DNA of 38,498 bases from Sphingopyxis indica (lineage in GTDB: Bacteria; Pseudomonadota; Alphaproteobacteria; Sphingomonadales; Sphingomonadaceae), in the NCBI RefSeq assembly GCF_900188185.1, contig NZ_FZPA01000022.1:1-38498 (forward strand). The letters are read 5' to 3'. The translations under genes and the position numbers were made by a program. Positions within the stretch are counted from its first letter, which is position 1, and every line of letters starts with the position of its first letter. This document shows, one piece after another, positions 26,596 to 36,837 of the stretch. Under the pieces are notes generated by a model. The model did no database searches. It worked only from the letters and a program-made list of their open reading frames with translations, and was not told the origin of the DNA.

Positions 26596-27323
26596 ACCAA
26601 TTCCCCCAGCTTCGCCAGCGCCAGTTCCTGCAACCGCGCTTCATCCTCGGCGCCGTCGAACACGCCGGCGACGAACGCCTGCAACAATATCGTCTTCGCC
26701 TCCGCCGGCGGCATCCCGCGCGACTGAAGATAGAATAGCGCCTCTGCATCGAGTTCGCCGATCGCGCAGCCGTGCGCGCACTTCACATCGTCGGCGAAGA
26801 TTTCGAGTTCGGGCTTGGCGTTGGCCGTCGCGCTACGCTCGATCAGCATCGCCTTCACATCCTGCTCGCTGTCGGTCGCCTGCGCATCGCGCGCCACCGC
26901 GACCTTGCCGAGATAGGTGCCCGTCGCGGTGCCGCCGAGCACCGAGCGCACGACCTGCCGCGACGTCGCGCCGGGTTCGGCGTGGGTGACGGTGGTGATG
27001 ATCTCGAGCGTCTGCTCGCCGCCGCCGATCTGCGCGGCGCCGAGCGTGAAGTCGGCGCCCTCGTGCAGCGTGACGGTCAGTCCGATGCGGCCATAGGCGC
27101 CGCCGATGTTGAGCAAATGCAAAGCCGCCTTGGCATTCCTGCCGATGCTCATTTCGATCTGATGGATGCGGCCTTCATCCTGCACGATCGCGCGTTTGAA
27201 ATCGCCGCCCGCGGGCACGACGATGCTCTCGGGCGCGGGCAGCGGCCAGAGGCGCGCCAGCGCCTCGATATCGCTATAGCGCCACGCCTCATCGCGGCGC
27301 GTGGGGAGGGAAGCCGTGGTCAC
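26592..27323 (-). CDS. sufD: Short SufD scaffold protein
   Basis: SufD pairs with SufB in the SufBC2D scaffold and helps iron entry. At 243 residues it is much shorter than E. coli SufD (about 420). It consists of a brief N-terminal helix (RRDEAWRYSDIEAL), the right-handed beta-helix core, and a C-terminal helical domain with ERSATANAKPELEIFADDVKCAHG and LFYLQSRGM, which carries the conserved Cys-His. The start GTG at 27323 has GGGAGG at 7 nt; a GTG at 27338 is less well placed. The stop overlaps the sufS start (GTGA). Short SufD forms are, as I recall, common in sphingomonads, so this is probably not a truncation. Confidence 0.92.
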   Translation of the reverse strand: MTTASLPTRRDEAWRYSDIEALARLWPLPAPESIVVPAGGDFKRAIVQDEGRIHQIEMSIGRNAKAALHLLNIGGAYGRIGLTVTLHEGADFTLGAAQIGGGEQTLEIITTVTHAEPGATSRQVVRSVLGGTATGTYLGKVAVARDAQATDSEQDVKAMLIERSATANAKPELEIFADDVKCAHGCAIGELDAEALFYLQSRGMPPAEAKTILLQAFVAGVFDGAEDEARLQELALAKLGELV

Positions 27324-27342
27324 GCCGCGACCTCCCACGCGT

Positions 27343-27406
27343 CGTCACCCCGGACTTGATCCGGGGTCCACGCGGTCATGGATGCCGGATCAAGTCCGGC
27401 ATGACG
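27343..27406. repeat. GTCA-ended palindromic repeat between sufC and sufD
   Basis: Starts CGTCACCCCGGACTTGATCC and ends GGATCAAGTCCGGCATGACG, with each arm palindromic. It is near-identical to the copy inside sufC (27996-28068), differing mainly in the central spacer. It sits just upstream of the sufD start. Confidence 0.92.
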
Positions 27407-27432
27407 ATGAAAGGAAAGGTGCGTGCAGATGC

Positions 27433-28265
<833 letters not shown>

Positions 28266-28269
<4 letters not shown>

Positions 28270-28771
28270 CTTTCTAGCCCCTCCCCTTCAGGGGAGGGGT
28301 TGGGGTGGGGGCTATCGGCCTGACGCAAGGTTTCGACAATTAATCGAAGCACGCCGTCCATATTGGTCAGCACATCGCGGTTTGTGACGTGGATGACCCG
28401 GTAGCCCATCTGACCCAGCGCGGCATCGCGGCTGCGATCGCTCGCTTCGCCATGCGTATCGCCATCGACCTCGACGATCAGCTTCGCGCCGGAACACATA
28501 AAGTCGGCGATGAATGCTCCAATCACCTGCTGGCGACGGAACTTGCATCCCTCAAGCTGCCCGTTCGACAATCGTCGCCAAAGTCGCTTTTCGGGTTCGG
28601 TCGGGTTGTTTCGCATGTGGCGGGCGCGACGCTGTAATTCGGCGATGTCCAAGGCCGATAGCCCCCACCCCCGGCCCCTCCCCTGAAGGGGAGGGGTGGA
28701 GAGGCGCCTCGACATATCGCGGCTACTCAAGCCCCTCCCCTGAAGGGGAGGGGTTGGGGTGGGGGCTATCG

Positions 28772-28775
<4 letters not shown>
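28266..28775 (-). CDS. DUF559 nuclease-like protein inside the suf operon
   Basis: The core (about residues 43-155 of 169) is a DUF559 domain, a relative of Vsr and restriction-endonuclease folds. It runs [50 protein letters not shown], then [12 protein letters not shown]. The Asp in IADF and the Glu/Asp in EVDG are plausible metal ligands. The ATG at 28775 overlaps the sufB stop and its own stop overlaps the sufC start. If used, residues 1-40 and the last dozen residues are repeat-encoded ([17 protein letters not shown]). A TTG at 28652 or ATG at 28616 would give just the domain. It has no known link to Fe-S assembly. Confidence 0.85.
28277..28313. repeat. DUF559 cassette, repeat copy a
   Basis: CCCCTCCCCTTCAGGGGAGG palindrome followed by GGTTGGGGTGGGGGCTATCG. 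It is inverted relative to copy b (28660-28699), with the shared CTATCGGCCT extension pointing toward the DUF559 core. It also supplies the sufC ribosome-binding purines. Confidence 0.92.
28660..28699. repeat. DUF559 cassette, repeat copy b (inverted)
   Basis: Reverse-oriented copy of the palindrome plus GGGGGTGGGGGCTATCGGCC tail. With copy a it forms imperfect terminal inverted repeats of about 45 bp bracketing the DUF559 core. Confidence 0.9.
28731..28767. repeat. DUF559 cassette, repeat copy c
   Basis: Same orientation as copy a and nearly identical over about 41 bp, but with loop TGAA where copy a has TTCA. It lies just inside the DUF559 start next to the sufB stop, so copies a and c are direct repeats around the gene and copy b. 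Confidence 0.9.
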
Positions 28776-30270
<1,495 letters not shown>

Positions 30271-30274
<4 letters not shown>

Positions 30275-30768
30275 GCTTCTATCCTCCCCTCCCGCTTGCG
30301 GGAGGGGATATTCGTGGAATGGGCGGCCTCTACAGGCCCTCCCCAAACCCCTCCCGCCTGCGGGAGGGGCTTGACGAGACTCGCGAGGCTGATCTCAGCC
30401 AGCGCACCGCGCACCGCGCCGTTGACGACGCCCCAATGCGGCTGCACCTTGCAATTGCCCTCGAGCGCGCAATCGTGGCGCCCCGCCTCGACACAGCTTG
30501 TCAGCGCGATCGGTCCCTCGACCGCCTCGATGATGTCGGCAACGTTGATCGCCGCCGCGGGGCGCGCCAGCCGCACCCCGCCGCCGGTGCCGCGCGTCGA
30601 GACGAGCAGGCCGGCGCGCGCAAGGCTGCTCACCAGCTTCTGCGCGGTCGGCCCCGGAATCCCCGTCTGTTCGGCGAGCAGCCCCGCGTGCAGCGGCACC
30701 GACCCGCATTGGCGCGCGGCGGCGCTCATCAGCACCACGGCATAGTCGGCAAGATTGGACAGGCGCAT
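30271..30768 (-). CDS. Rrf2 family Fe-S regulator (IscR/SufR-like)
   Basis: This Rrf2-family transcription factor of 165 residues probably senses Fe-S cluster status and controls the suf operon. The N-terminal winged helix ([19 protein letters not shown]...) is followed by the wing [13 protein letters not shown]. The three cluster-ligand cysteines are Cys92, Cys100 and Cys106, matching IscR spacing closely. Normal family sequence ends near residue 131 (EISLASLV). The remaining ~33 residues (KPLPQAGG...[10 protein letters not shown]) are encoded by a palindromic repeat. The stop overlaps the sufB start. It is first in the operon, and a palindrome upstream is the likely binding site. Its start site has only a weak ribosome site. 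Confidence 0.93.
30286..30369. repeat. Palindromic repeat at the Rrf2-sufB junction
   Basis: Two palindromes, CCCTCCCGCTTGCGGGAGGG (from 30286) and CCCTCCCGCCTGCGGGAGGG (to 30369), face each other about 40 bp apart. The element encodes the Rrf2 C-terminal tail and provides the purines before the sufB ATG. A single relative stands at 35023-35044. Confidence 0.9.
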
Positions 30769-30811
30769 CGCTTGGTCCGGGCTCTTTCCCGTTCGAATTG
30801 CGAACGATTCT

Positions 30812-30837
30812 TAACTGGAGTAAATTACTCCACTTAT
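30812..30837 (-). promoter_or_regulatory. Perfect palindrome, probable Rrf2 operator
   Basis: TGGAGTAAATTACTCCA (30816-30832) is a perfect 17-bp palindrome. In the minus-strand reading it is flanked by ATAAG and AGTTAA, giving the layout of IscR type 1 sites (ATA, half-site, A/T centre, half-site, T/A end). It lies about 50 bp upstream of the regulator start, with AT-rich TATATA and TTAAGAAT beside it as candidate promoter boxes. Autoregulation is inferred. Confidence 0.65.
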
Positions 30838-30888
30838 ATAGAGAGGACGTTCCGGCGGTGCAACCCGTGCGGCTTCGTATGCGACGAT

Positions 30889-30928
30889 AAAAAAATGGCA
30901 CCCATCTGGCCGAAGCCAAATGAGTGCC
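30889..30928 (-). terminator. Intrinsic terminator
   Basis: In the minus-strand RNA a 14-bp stem (GGCACUCAUUUGGC with GCCAGAUGGGUGCC, two G-U pairs) closes a UUCG tetraloop and is followed by AUUUUUUU. On the plus strand the same stem would contain two C-A mismatches, so the direction is clear. It ends transcription coming from the AraC gene or a small RNA before the suf promoter. Confidence 0.9.
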
Positions 30929-31002
30929 GAGATGAAGGTCTCAGTCCTCGTCAGGAGGAAGAGCTCTTCTGGGTCGCAAGGGCCGAATAGGCTTCGGCGA
31001 TG
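30889..31002 (-). ncRNA. Possible structured small RNA upstream of suf
   Basis: Between the AraC gene stop and a strong terminator there are several hairpins in the minus-strand reading: GCCGAA/TTCGGC (30982-30998), the palindrome GAAGAGCTCTTC (30958-30969), GAGA/TCTC, and the terminator stem. A TACAAT box (31010-31015) could start an RNA of about 115 nt, but its -35 region is poor. No known RNA family was recognised. The alternative is simply the 3' untranslated end of the AraC mRNA. Confidence 0.35.
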
Positions 31003-31078
31003 ATTCGGGATTGTATGGAAACGCCAAAACGACATCTCGCGCAATTTTAGTTGGTTAACGCGTGGTGACGCTTTCGTG

Positions 31079-31963
31079 TCAGGTATCTGACACCAGCGGG
31101 CTGACCCGGCCTGCCAGCTGCTTGCGGCCGCGCGTCGTCGCTTTCGTATAGAGCGTCGGATGCGAGAGCTGCCCGGGCGTCGCCCCGGCGAAGCGCTTGA
31201 TCTCGCGGATCAGGTGCGACTGGTCGTAGAAGGCGTCGGCGAGCATCGCATCGTCGAGCGTTTCGCCGCGCGCCAGCGCCGCGGCGGCACGCACCGCGCG
31301 ATATTTACGCGCGAGCATCCGCGGCGGCAGGCCATAGAAATGCTTGGTCATCCGCTCGACCGAGCGGATCGACATGCCCGTCGCTTCGACCAGGTCGCTG
31401 ACCTGCGGCGAGGCGTGCGAGGCGAGCCATTCGTCGACGGTGCGCGTGAACCACACCGGTGCGGGCTCGTTCTTCTTCAGGATTTCGCGGACGAAATTAT
31501 TGCCGATCACCAGCCGTTCTTCGGTGCCCGAAGCCTTGTCGAGCGCGTCCGCAACCTCGACCATCCAGTCGCCGAACAGCGCGGTCGCGTCGATCGCGCG
31601 GTCAGTGAGCTTGTCGGCATCGTCGCCCATCAGCGTGGCCCAGCCCGCGGGCATCATGCCGAAACCGTAAAGGCGCGTCGTGCCGCGGGCGATCGCGCGC
31701 ACGCGGCCGCTCGTCGGGCCGATGATCGTGGCGCGGCTGGCCGGGACGACATGGCCGTCGGCGAAGATATATTCGCCGTCGGGATTGCTCATCACGCGGA
31801 ACTGCGGCCGGTCGGCGCGCTCATATTCGTCGAAATGGGGGATGTTGATGCGCGCGACGTAAAAGCTCGACACCATCTCGGCCAGATCGGGATCGGGCGC
31901 GAAATATTGCAGCTCGAACGGCGGTTCGCCGTCACCCGGCGGCGGCGTTGTGTTTTGCGTCAT
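31079..31963 (-). CDS. AraC family transcriptional regulator
   Basis: The 294-residue protein has an N-terminal effector-type domain (about 15-150, with FELQYFAPDPDLAEMVSSFYVARI) and a C-terminal AraC double helix-turn-helix. In the latter, VSDLVEATGMSIRSVERMTKHFYGLPP forms the first and LADAFYDQSHLIREIKRFAGATPGQL the second helix-turn-helix. The effector and target genes are unknown. The gene stands alone on the minus strand, with a terminator about 150 nt downstream. The ATG at 31963 gives a natural N-terminus; a longer start is not available. Confidence 0.9.
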   Translation of the reverse strand: MTQNTTPPPGDGEPPFELQYFAPDPDLAEMVSSFYVARINIPHFDEYERADRPQFRVMSNPDGEYIFADGHVVPASRATIIGPTSGRVRAIARGTTRLYGFGMMPAGWATLMGDDADKLTDRAIDATALFGDWMVEVADALDKASGTEERLVIGNNFVREILKKNEPAPVWFTRTVDEWLASHASPQVSDLVEATGMSIRSVERMTKHFYGLPPRMLARKYRAVRAAAALARGETLDDAMLADAFYDQSHLIREIKRFAGATPGQLSHPTLYTKATTRGRKQLAGRVSPLVSDT

Positions 31964-32010
31964 GACGAGACCGACCCCGACAGCTGTCGCTGCCTTGTTG
32001 CTTGAAACAA

Positions 32011-32039
32011 AGCATTTGCTTTTCAGCGCGACCCGTCAA
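32011..32039 (-). promoter_or_regulatory. Candidate promoter of the AraC gene
   Basis: In the minus-strand reading TTGACG (32039-32034) and AATGCT (32016-32011) are 17 nt apart, within an AT-rich gap that also has the near-palindrome AAAGCATTTGCTTT. The -35 box is good and the -10 box weak. Confidence 0.4.
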
Positions 32040-32060
32040 GAGGCAATTTTATGCCGCCGA

Positions 32061-33866
32061 TCAGCCTTTTTGCGCAGCGATCCACGCGTCGACGCGCCGT
32101 TCGAGAATGTTAAGCGGCACCGGTCCCGATTTCAGCACGACGTCGTGAAAGGCTCGAATGTCGAAGCGATCGCCGAGCGCGGCGCGCGATCGTTCGCGCA
32201 ATTCCATGATCTTGAGCTTGCCGATCAGATAGGCTGTCGCCTGCCCCGGATAGACGATATAGCGCTCGATCGCCTTTTCGATGTCGCCGTCGGGATTGGG
32301 CGTATTCTGTTTCAGATAGGCGATCGCCTGCTCGCGGCTCCAGCGCCGGTCATGAATCCCGGTATCGACGACGAGCCGGCACGCGCGCCACAATTCCATC
32401 CCGAGCCGCCCGAAGTCGCTGTAGGGGTCGGTATAGGCGCCCATGTCCTTCGCGAGTTCCTCGGCGTAAAGTCCCCAACCCTCGGTATAGGCGGTAAAGC
32501 CGCCGAAGCGGCGGAAAGCGGGCAGGCCTTCAAGTTCGGTCTGCACCGCGCGCTGCAAGTGATGCCCCGGAACGCCTTCGTGATAGACGAGCGCCTCGAG
32601 CTCGGTCTTCGACATGTCGTTGAGATCATAGAGGTTCACATAATAGGTGCCGGGGCGCGATCCGTCGGGAGAGGGCGACTGGTAAAAGGCCTTGCCCGCC
32701 GATTTCTCGCGAAAGGCTTCGACCGCCTTCACCTGCAAGGGAGCCTTGGGCAGCGTGTTGAACCAGGCGGGAAGCCGCACCTCCATCGCCTTCACCTTGG
32801 CATCGACATCGGCGAGATAGGCTTCGCGGCTCGTGTAATAGAATTGCGGGCTCGTGCGCAGATGCTCGAAAAATTGCTGAAGGCTTCCCTTGAAGCCGAC
32901 CTTCTCCTTGATCCTTTCCATCTCGCCGTGAATCCGCGCGACTTCGCGCAGGCCGAGTTCGTGGATCTGGTCGGCGGTCATGCCGGTGGTCGTGTAATTG
33001 GCGAGCAGCGCCTGGTAATAGGCCGCGCCGTCGGGCAGCCGCCACACGCCGTCCTCGGTCGGCGCACCCGCCTGCTGCCGCCGCATTTCGGCGAGCAGGC
33101 GCGCATAGGCGGGGGCGGCACTCTCGTTCCATGCCGCCTTTGCGGCCTCGACGATCCGCGCCTTGTCGGCGTCGGCGGCATCGAGCCTGGCGGCCTTCGC
33201 CTCGATATCCTCGATCACGGCATTGTCGGGACGCAGCAGATTCTCGATGTCCGAAATGACATAGGCATAGACCCACTTCGGCGGCTGGATACCCTTGGCG
33301 GCGCGCTCGGCCGATTGTGCCGACAATTGATCGAGCACCGGCCCCATGCCGCGAATGCGCGACACATAGGCCTCGGCCTCGCTCAGATTCGATACGCGGT
33401 GGATGTTGATCAGAAAGGCGGGCATCCGGCTCTGCGCGCCGTTCATCTGATCGAAGATATAGCCATGGTCGCGAAAGGCGAACAACCGCTCGTCGCGCTC
33501 GGCCTGCGCGTTGAACAATTCGAAGGAGAGCGCATCGTCGGCCGGCAGCGTCGCGGGATCGAAGCTGCTGCGCATCGCCGCCGCCGCCGCCTGTTGCAGC
33601 TTGTGTTCGGCGACTTCCGCCTCGTCGCTGACATCGTCCCATTTACCGTAATCGGCGTCGCGGATGCCGCGATAGGCCTTGCTCAGCGGACTGAGCGAAA
33701 GCTGCGCTTCGTCATATTTTTCGAAAAATTCGGCCAGCCCGGCACCAGCCGGCGCCGCGGACGCGGCGGCTGGCGGCGCCTGTTCGACCGCAGCGGGGGC
33801 GCAGCCGGCGGCGGCAAGGACGAACAGGCAGCTCGACAATTTGGCGGCAAGGCGAAGGTGCGACAC
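32061..33866 (-). CDS. DUF885 lipoprotein (putative metallopeptidase)
   Basis: This 601-residue DUF885 protein has a signal peptide ending in lipobox AAGC (Cys22), so it is envelope-anchored. A long helical body follows, with YHEGVPGHHLQ in the second half, a zinc-peptidase HExxH variant (HEGVPGHH) with a downstream Glu in TEGWGLYAEEL. YIVYPGQATAYLIGKLKI near the C-terminus is another family hallmark. Peptidase activity is presumed. I chose the GTG at 33866 since CGGGGAG lies 6 nt upstream; an ATG at 33887 would lengthen the signal peptide by seven residues. It is divergent from pyrD across about 80 bp. Confidence 0.9.
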   Translation of the reverse strand: MSHLRLAAKLSSCLFVLAAAGCAPAAVEQAPPAAASAAPAGAGLAEFFEKYDEAQLSLSPLSKAYRGIRDADYGKWDDVSDEAEVAEHKLQQAAAAAMRSSFDPATLPADDALSFELFNAQAERDERLFAFRDHGYIFDQMNGAQSRMPAFLINIHRVSNLSEAEAYVSRIRGMGPVLDQLSAQSAERAAKGIQPPKWVYAYVISDIENLLRPDNAVIEDIEAKAARLDAADADKARIVEAAKAAWNESAAPAYARLLAEMRRQQAGAPTEDGVWRLPDGAAYYQALLANYTTTGMTADQIHELGLREVARIHGEMERIKEKVGFKGSLQQFFEHLRTSPQFYYTSREAYLADVDAKVKAMEVRLPAWFNTLPKAPLQVKAVEAFREKSAGKAFYQSPSPDGSRPGTYYVNLYDLNDMSKTELEALVYHEGVPGHHLQRAVQTELEGLPAFRRFGGFTAYTEGWGLYAEELAKDMGAYTDPYSDFGRLGMELWRACRLVVDTGIHDRRWSREQAIAYLKQNTPNPDGDIEKAIERYIVYPGQATAYLIGKLKIMELRERSRAALGDRFDIRAFHDVVLKSGPVPLNILERRVDAWIAAQKG

Positions 33867-33948
33867 GATTACTCCCCGTTTTTCCATAGCTTTTTTCTGG
33901 CCCGCCGCGGGGCTTGCCATAGTGCCCCGCGCGGCGCAATGGCGAGCC

Positions 33949-35016
33949 ATGTCGTTTCTCGCCTCCGCCGCCGACGCCGCCTACGCGCTCATCCGCCCCT
34001 TCGTCCATGCCAGCGACGGCGAGGCGGCGCACGATCTGACGCTCGCCGCGCTCCAGCCGCTGCCGCGCGCGCGGCGCGCGCTCACCAGCCCGGCGCTTGC
34101 CACCGAGCTTGCCGGCATCGCCTTTCCCAACCCGGTCGGCCTCGCGCCGGGGTTCGACAAGGACGCGCGTGTCGCGCACGCGATGCCGCATTTCGGCTTC
34201 GGCTTCGTCGAGGTCGGCACGCTGACCCCGCTGCCGCAGGCGGGCAATCCGCGCCCGCGGCTGTTCCGGCTGGTCGAGGACCGCGCGATCATCAACCGCA
34301 TGGGCTTCAACAACGGCGGACAGGAAAGCGCGGCCGAGCGCATCGTGCGCCTGCGCCGTTACGGCCTGCCGGTGCCGCTCGGGATCAATATCGGCGCGAA
34401 CAAGGACAGCGCCGACCGCATCGCCGACTATGCGAAGGGCGCCGCTGCGATGGCGCCGCTCGCCGACTATCTGACCGTCAACATCTCGTCGCCCAACACG
34501 CCGGGGCTGCGCGCGCTGCAGGACAGGGGCGCGCTCGAGGCGCTGCTCGACGGCGTCGCGGCGGCGCAGGGCGATTTGGCGAAGCCGGTCTTTCTGAAAG
34601 TCGCGCCCGACCTCGAACCCGCCGACATCGACGACATCGTTGCGGTGGCGATCGACAAGGGGCTGGCCGCGATCATCGTTTCGAACACGACGGTCGAGCG
34701 CCCGGCGCTCGCCTCGCGCCATGCGGGCGAGGCGGGCGGGCTGTCGGGCGCGCCGCTCGCGTCCCTCGCGCTCCAGCGGCTCCGCGATTTCCGCGCCGCG
34801 AGCGGCGGGCGCGTGCCGCTGATCGGCGTCGGCGGCATCGCGACCGCCGGGCAGGCGTGGGATCGCATCCGCGCCGGGGCGAGCCTGGTGCAGCTCTATT
34901 CGGCGATGGTCTATGAAGGCCCGGGCCTCGCCGCGCGCATCGCACGCGGGCTGGAGGAGCTGGCGGCGCGCGACGGCTTTGCGCGGGTGTCCGACGCGGT
35001 GGGGACGGCCGGCTAG
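33949..35016 (+). CDS. pyrD: Dihydroorotate dehydrogenase (class 2)
   Basis: PyrD oxidises dihydroorotate to orotate in pyrimidine synthesis and passes electrons to quinone at the membrane. The 355-residue protein has the class 2 N-terminal amphipathic extension (FLASAADAAYALIRPFVHA). It also has GLAPGFDKDA, FNNGG, the catalytic Ser in NISSPNTPGLR, VSNTTVERP and the FMN-phosphate loop IGVGGIATAGQAWDRIRAGASLVQLYSAMVYEGP. The ATG at 33949 gives this expected start; the frame remains open far upstream but antisense to the DUF885 gene. A palindromic repeat separates it from the glutamyltransferase gene. Confidence 0.96.
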   Translation: MSFLASAADAAYALIRPFVHASDGEAAHDLTLAALQPLPRARRALTSPALATELAGIAFPNPVGLAPGFDKDARVAHAMPHFGFGFVEVGTLTPLPQAGNPRPRLFRLVEDRAIINRMGFNNGGQESAAERIVRLRRYGLPVPLGINIGANKDSADRIADYAKGAAAMAPLADYLTVNISSPNTPGLRALQDRGALEALLDGVAAAQGDLAKPVFLKVAPDLEPADIDDIVAVAIDKGLAAIIVSNTTVERPALASRHAGEAGGLSGAPLASLALQRLRDFRAASGGRVPLIGVGGIATAGQAWDRIRAGASLVQLYSAMVYEGPGLAARIARGLEELAARDGFARVSDAVGTAG

Positions 35017-35022
35017 CCGGTT

Positions 35023-35044
35023 CCCCTCCCGCAGGCGGGAGGGG
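35023..35044. repeat. Short palindrome after pyrD
   Basis: CCCCTCCCGCAGGCGGGAGG plus two further bases, a single unit of the palindrome found twice at 30286-30369. Only the centre differs. Confidence 0.88.
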
Positions 35045-35095
35045 AGGATGTTGTCGGGGTTGCAACGCTCCATGCCCCGCGCCAATGTCGCGCGC

Positions 35096-36790
35096 ATGAT
35101 CAAACGAATCCTTGCCGTCCTCAGCCTCTTCGTCATCGCCATCCCGTCGCTCGCCGCGGCGCAGGGCGTCACCTCTTCCGCCGATCCGCGCGCGACCGAA
35201 GCGGGGCGCGAGATACTGATGAAAGGGGGATCGGCGGCCGACGCCGAAATGGCGATGATGCTGGTGCTCACGCTCGTCGAACCGCAGTCGAGCGGCATCG
35301 GCGGCGGCGGCTTCTTCCTCTATCATGATGCGAAGACGGGGACGATTGCGACGATCGACGGCCGCGAAAAAGCGCCGGCGGCGGCGACGCCCGAGCGCTT
35401 TCTGGACAAGGACGGCAAGCCGCGCGGTTTCATGGACGTCGTTCCCGGCGGGCTGTCGGTAGGCGTCCCCGGCAATATCCGCCTGATGGAAGAGGTTCAC
35501 AAGCGCTGGGGCAAACTTGCCTGGGCCGATATCTTCCAGCCCGCGATCGACCTTGCCGACAAGGGGTTCAAGGTCACCCCGGTCCTCCACCGTTTCATGA
35601 CGCTCTATGCCGACGTGTGGAAGGATTTCCCCGAGCTTCGCGCCATCTATTATGTCGACGGCAAGCCCGCGCCGGTCGGCACGGTGATCAGGAACCCGGC
35701 CTATGCCAAGCTGCTGCGCGACATCGCGGCGCGCGGCCCCGACGCTTTCTATACCGGCGCCAATGCGCAGGCGATCGTTGCGGCGGTGACGCGGGCGCCG
35801 CGCAATCCGGCGAAGATGACGCTCGCCGACCTCAAGGCCTATCGGGCGAAGGAGCGCCCGGCGGTCTGCACCACCTATCGCATCTACAAGGTCTGCGGGA
35901 TGGCGCCGCCCTCGTCGGGCGCGACGACCGTGCAGGGCATCCTCGGCATGCTCGAAGCCTATGACATGAAGGCGATGGGCAAGGACAATGTGATGAGCTG
36001 GCACCTGCTCGCCGAGGCGATGCAGCTCGCCTATGCCGATCGCGGCCAATATCTTGGCGACAGCGATTTCGTCGACGTGCCGGTGAAGGGACTGCTCGAC
36101 AAGCAATATCTCGCGAGCCGCCGGATGCTGATCTCGCCCTATTCGGTGCGCAGCGACTATCCCGCGGGCTCGCCGCCGGGCGCCGAACCGCGCACCCCCA
36201 CCGGGCCGGTCGCCGAGCATGGCACGACGCATTTCGTCGCGGTCGACCGCGACGGCAATGTCGCGACGATGACCTCGACGGTCGAATCGATCTTCGGCAG
36301 CCAGCTCGTCGCCAACGGATATATCCTCAACAACGAACTCACCGATTTCACCTTCGTGCCCGAAAAGGACGGCAAACCCGTCGCGAACCGGGTCGAGGCG
36401 AACAAGCGCCCGCTGTCCTCGATGTCGCCGACGATCGTCTATGGTCCCGACGGCAAGCTGATCCTCGCGCTCGGTTCGGCTGGCGGCAAGCGGATCATCA
36501 TGCATGTCACCAAGACGCTGATCGGTGTGCTCGACTGGGGCCTGTCCGCCGAGGATGCGATCGCGCTCCCCAATCTTTATTTCGACAATCAGGGCGCGAT
36601 CATCGAGGATAATGCGATGGGACAGAGGATCGCAAAGGAATCGGCGGTGTTCGGCAAGCCGATCCGGCCCGAGGATTTCGGGTCGAAGGTCAATGCGATC
36701 GAGCGCACCCCGGCCGGCTGGCGCGGTGCCGCCGACCCGCGTACACCCGGCACCTGGGCGACCGACGATCCGAGCGCGGCGGCCGAATAA
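35096..36790 (+). CDS. ggt: Gamma-glutamyltransferase
   Basis: This periplasmic enzyme hydrolyses or transfers the gamma-glutamyl group of glutathione. The 564-residue precursor has a signal peptide (MIKRILAVLSLFVIAIPSLAAAQG). The large-subunit region includes SGIGGGGFFLYHD. The autocleavage site is in EHGTTHFVAVDRDGN, whose Thr starts the small subunit and is the nucleophile. NKRPLSSMSPTIV follows. The usual GSPGG oxyanion loop reads GSAGG here. The ATG at 35096 is chosen for its signal peptide although no strong ribosome site precedes it; ATGs at 35048 and 35072 are alternatives, the former next to repeat-derived GGGGAGG. Confidence 0.93.
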   Translation: MIKRILAVLSLFVIAIPSLAAAQGVTSSADPRATEAGREILMKGGSAADAEMAMMLVLTLVEPQSSGIGGGGFFLYHDAKTGTIATIDGREKAPAAATPERFLDKDGKPRGFMDVVPGGLSVGVPGNIRLMEEVHKRWGKLAWADIFQPAIDLADKGFKVTPVLHRFMTLYADVWKDFPELRAIYYVDGKPAPVGTVIRNPAYAKLLRDIAARGPDAFYTGANAQAIVAAVTRAPRNPAKMTLADLKAYRAKERPAVCTTYRIYKVCGMAPPSSGATTVQGILGMLEAYDMKAMGKDNVMSWHLLAEAMQLAYADRGQYLGDSDFVDVPVKGLLDKQYLASRRMLISPYSVRSDYPAGSPPGAEPRTPTGPVAEHGTTHFVAVDRDGNVATMTSTVESIFGSQLVANGYILNNELTDFTFVPEKDGKPVANRVEANKRPLSSMSPTIVYGPDGKLILALGSAGGKRIIMHVTKTLIGVLDWGLSAEDAIALPNLYFDNQGAIIEDNAMGQRIAKESAVFGKPIRPEDFGSKVNAIERTPAGWRGAADPRTPGTWATDDPSAAAE

Positions 36791-36837
36791 GATAATAGAA
36801 AACAACAGACGCAGCATCCTCCCGGGAGAGAAGAGGC

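Noticed and set aside
26592..27323. SufD considered as a truncated pseudogene
   Set aside because: The reading frame has a good start site, an intact C-terminal Cys-His region and overlapping coupling to sufS; a short SufD is more plausible.
30811..31044. A 77-codon minus-strand frame upstream of the Rrf2 gene
   Set aside because: It runs across the terminator stem and the operator palindrome and has no ribosome-binding site or family resemblance.
31950..34916. A 988-codon plus-strand open frame opposite the AraC and DUF885 genes
   Set aside because: It is antisense to two well-supported genes, shows no family motif, and stays open because of GC-rich codon bias; its end overlaps pyrD in another frame.
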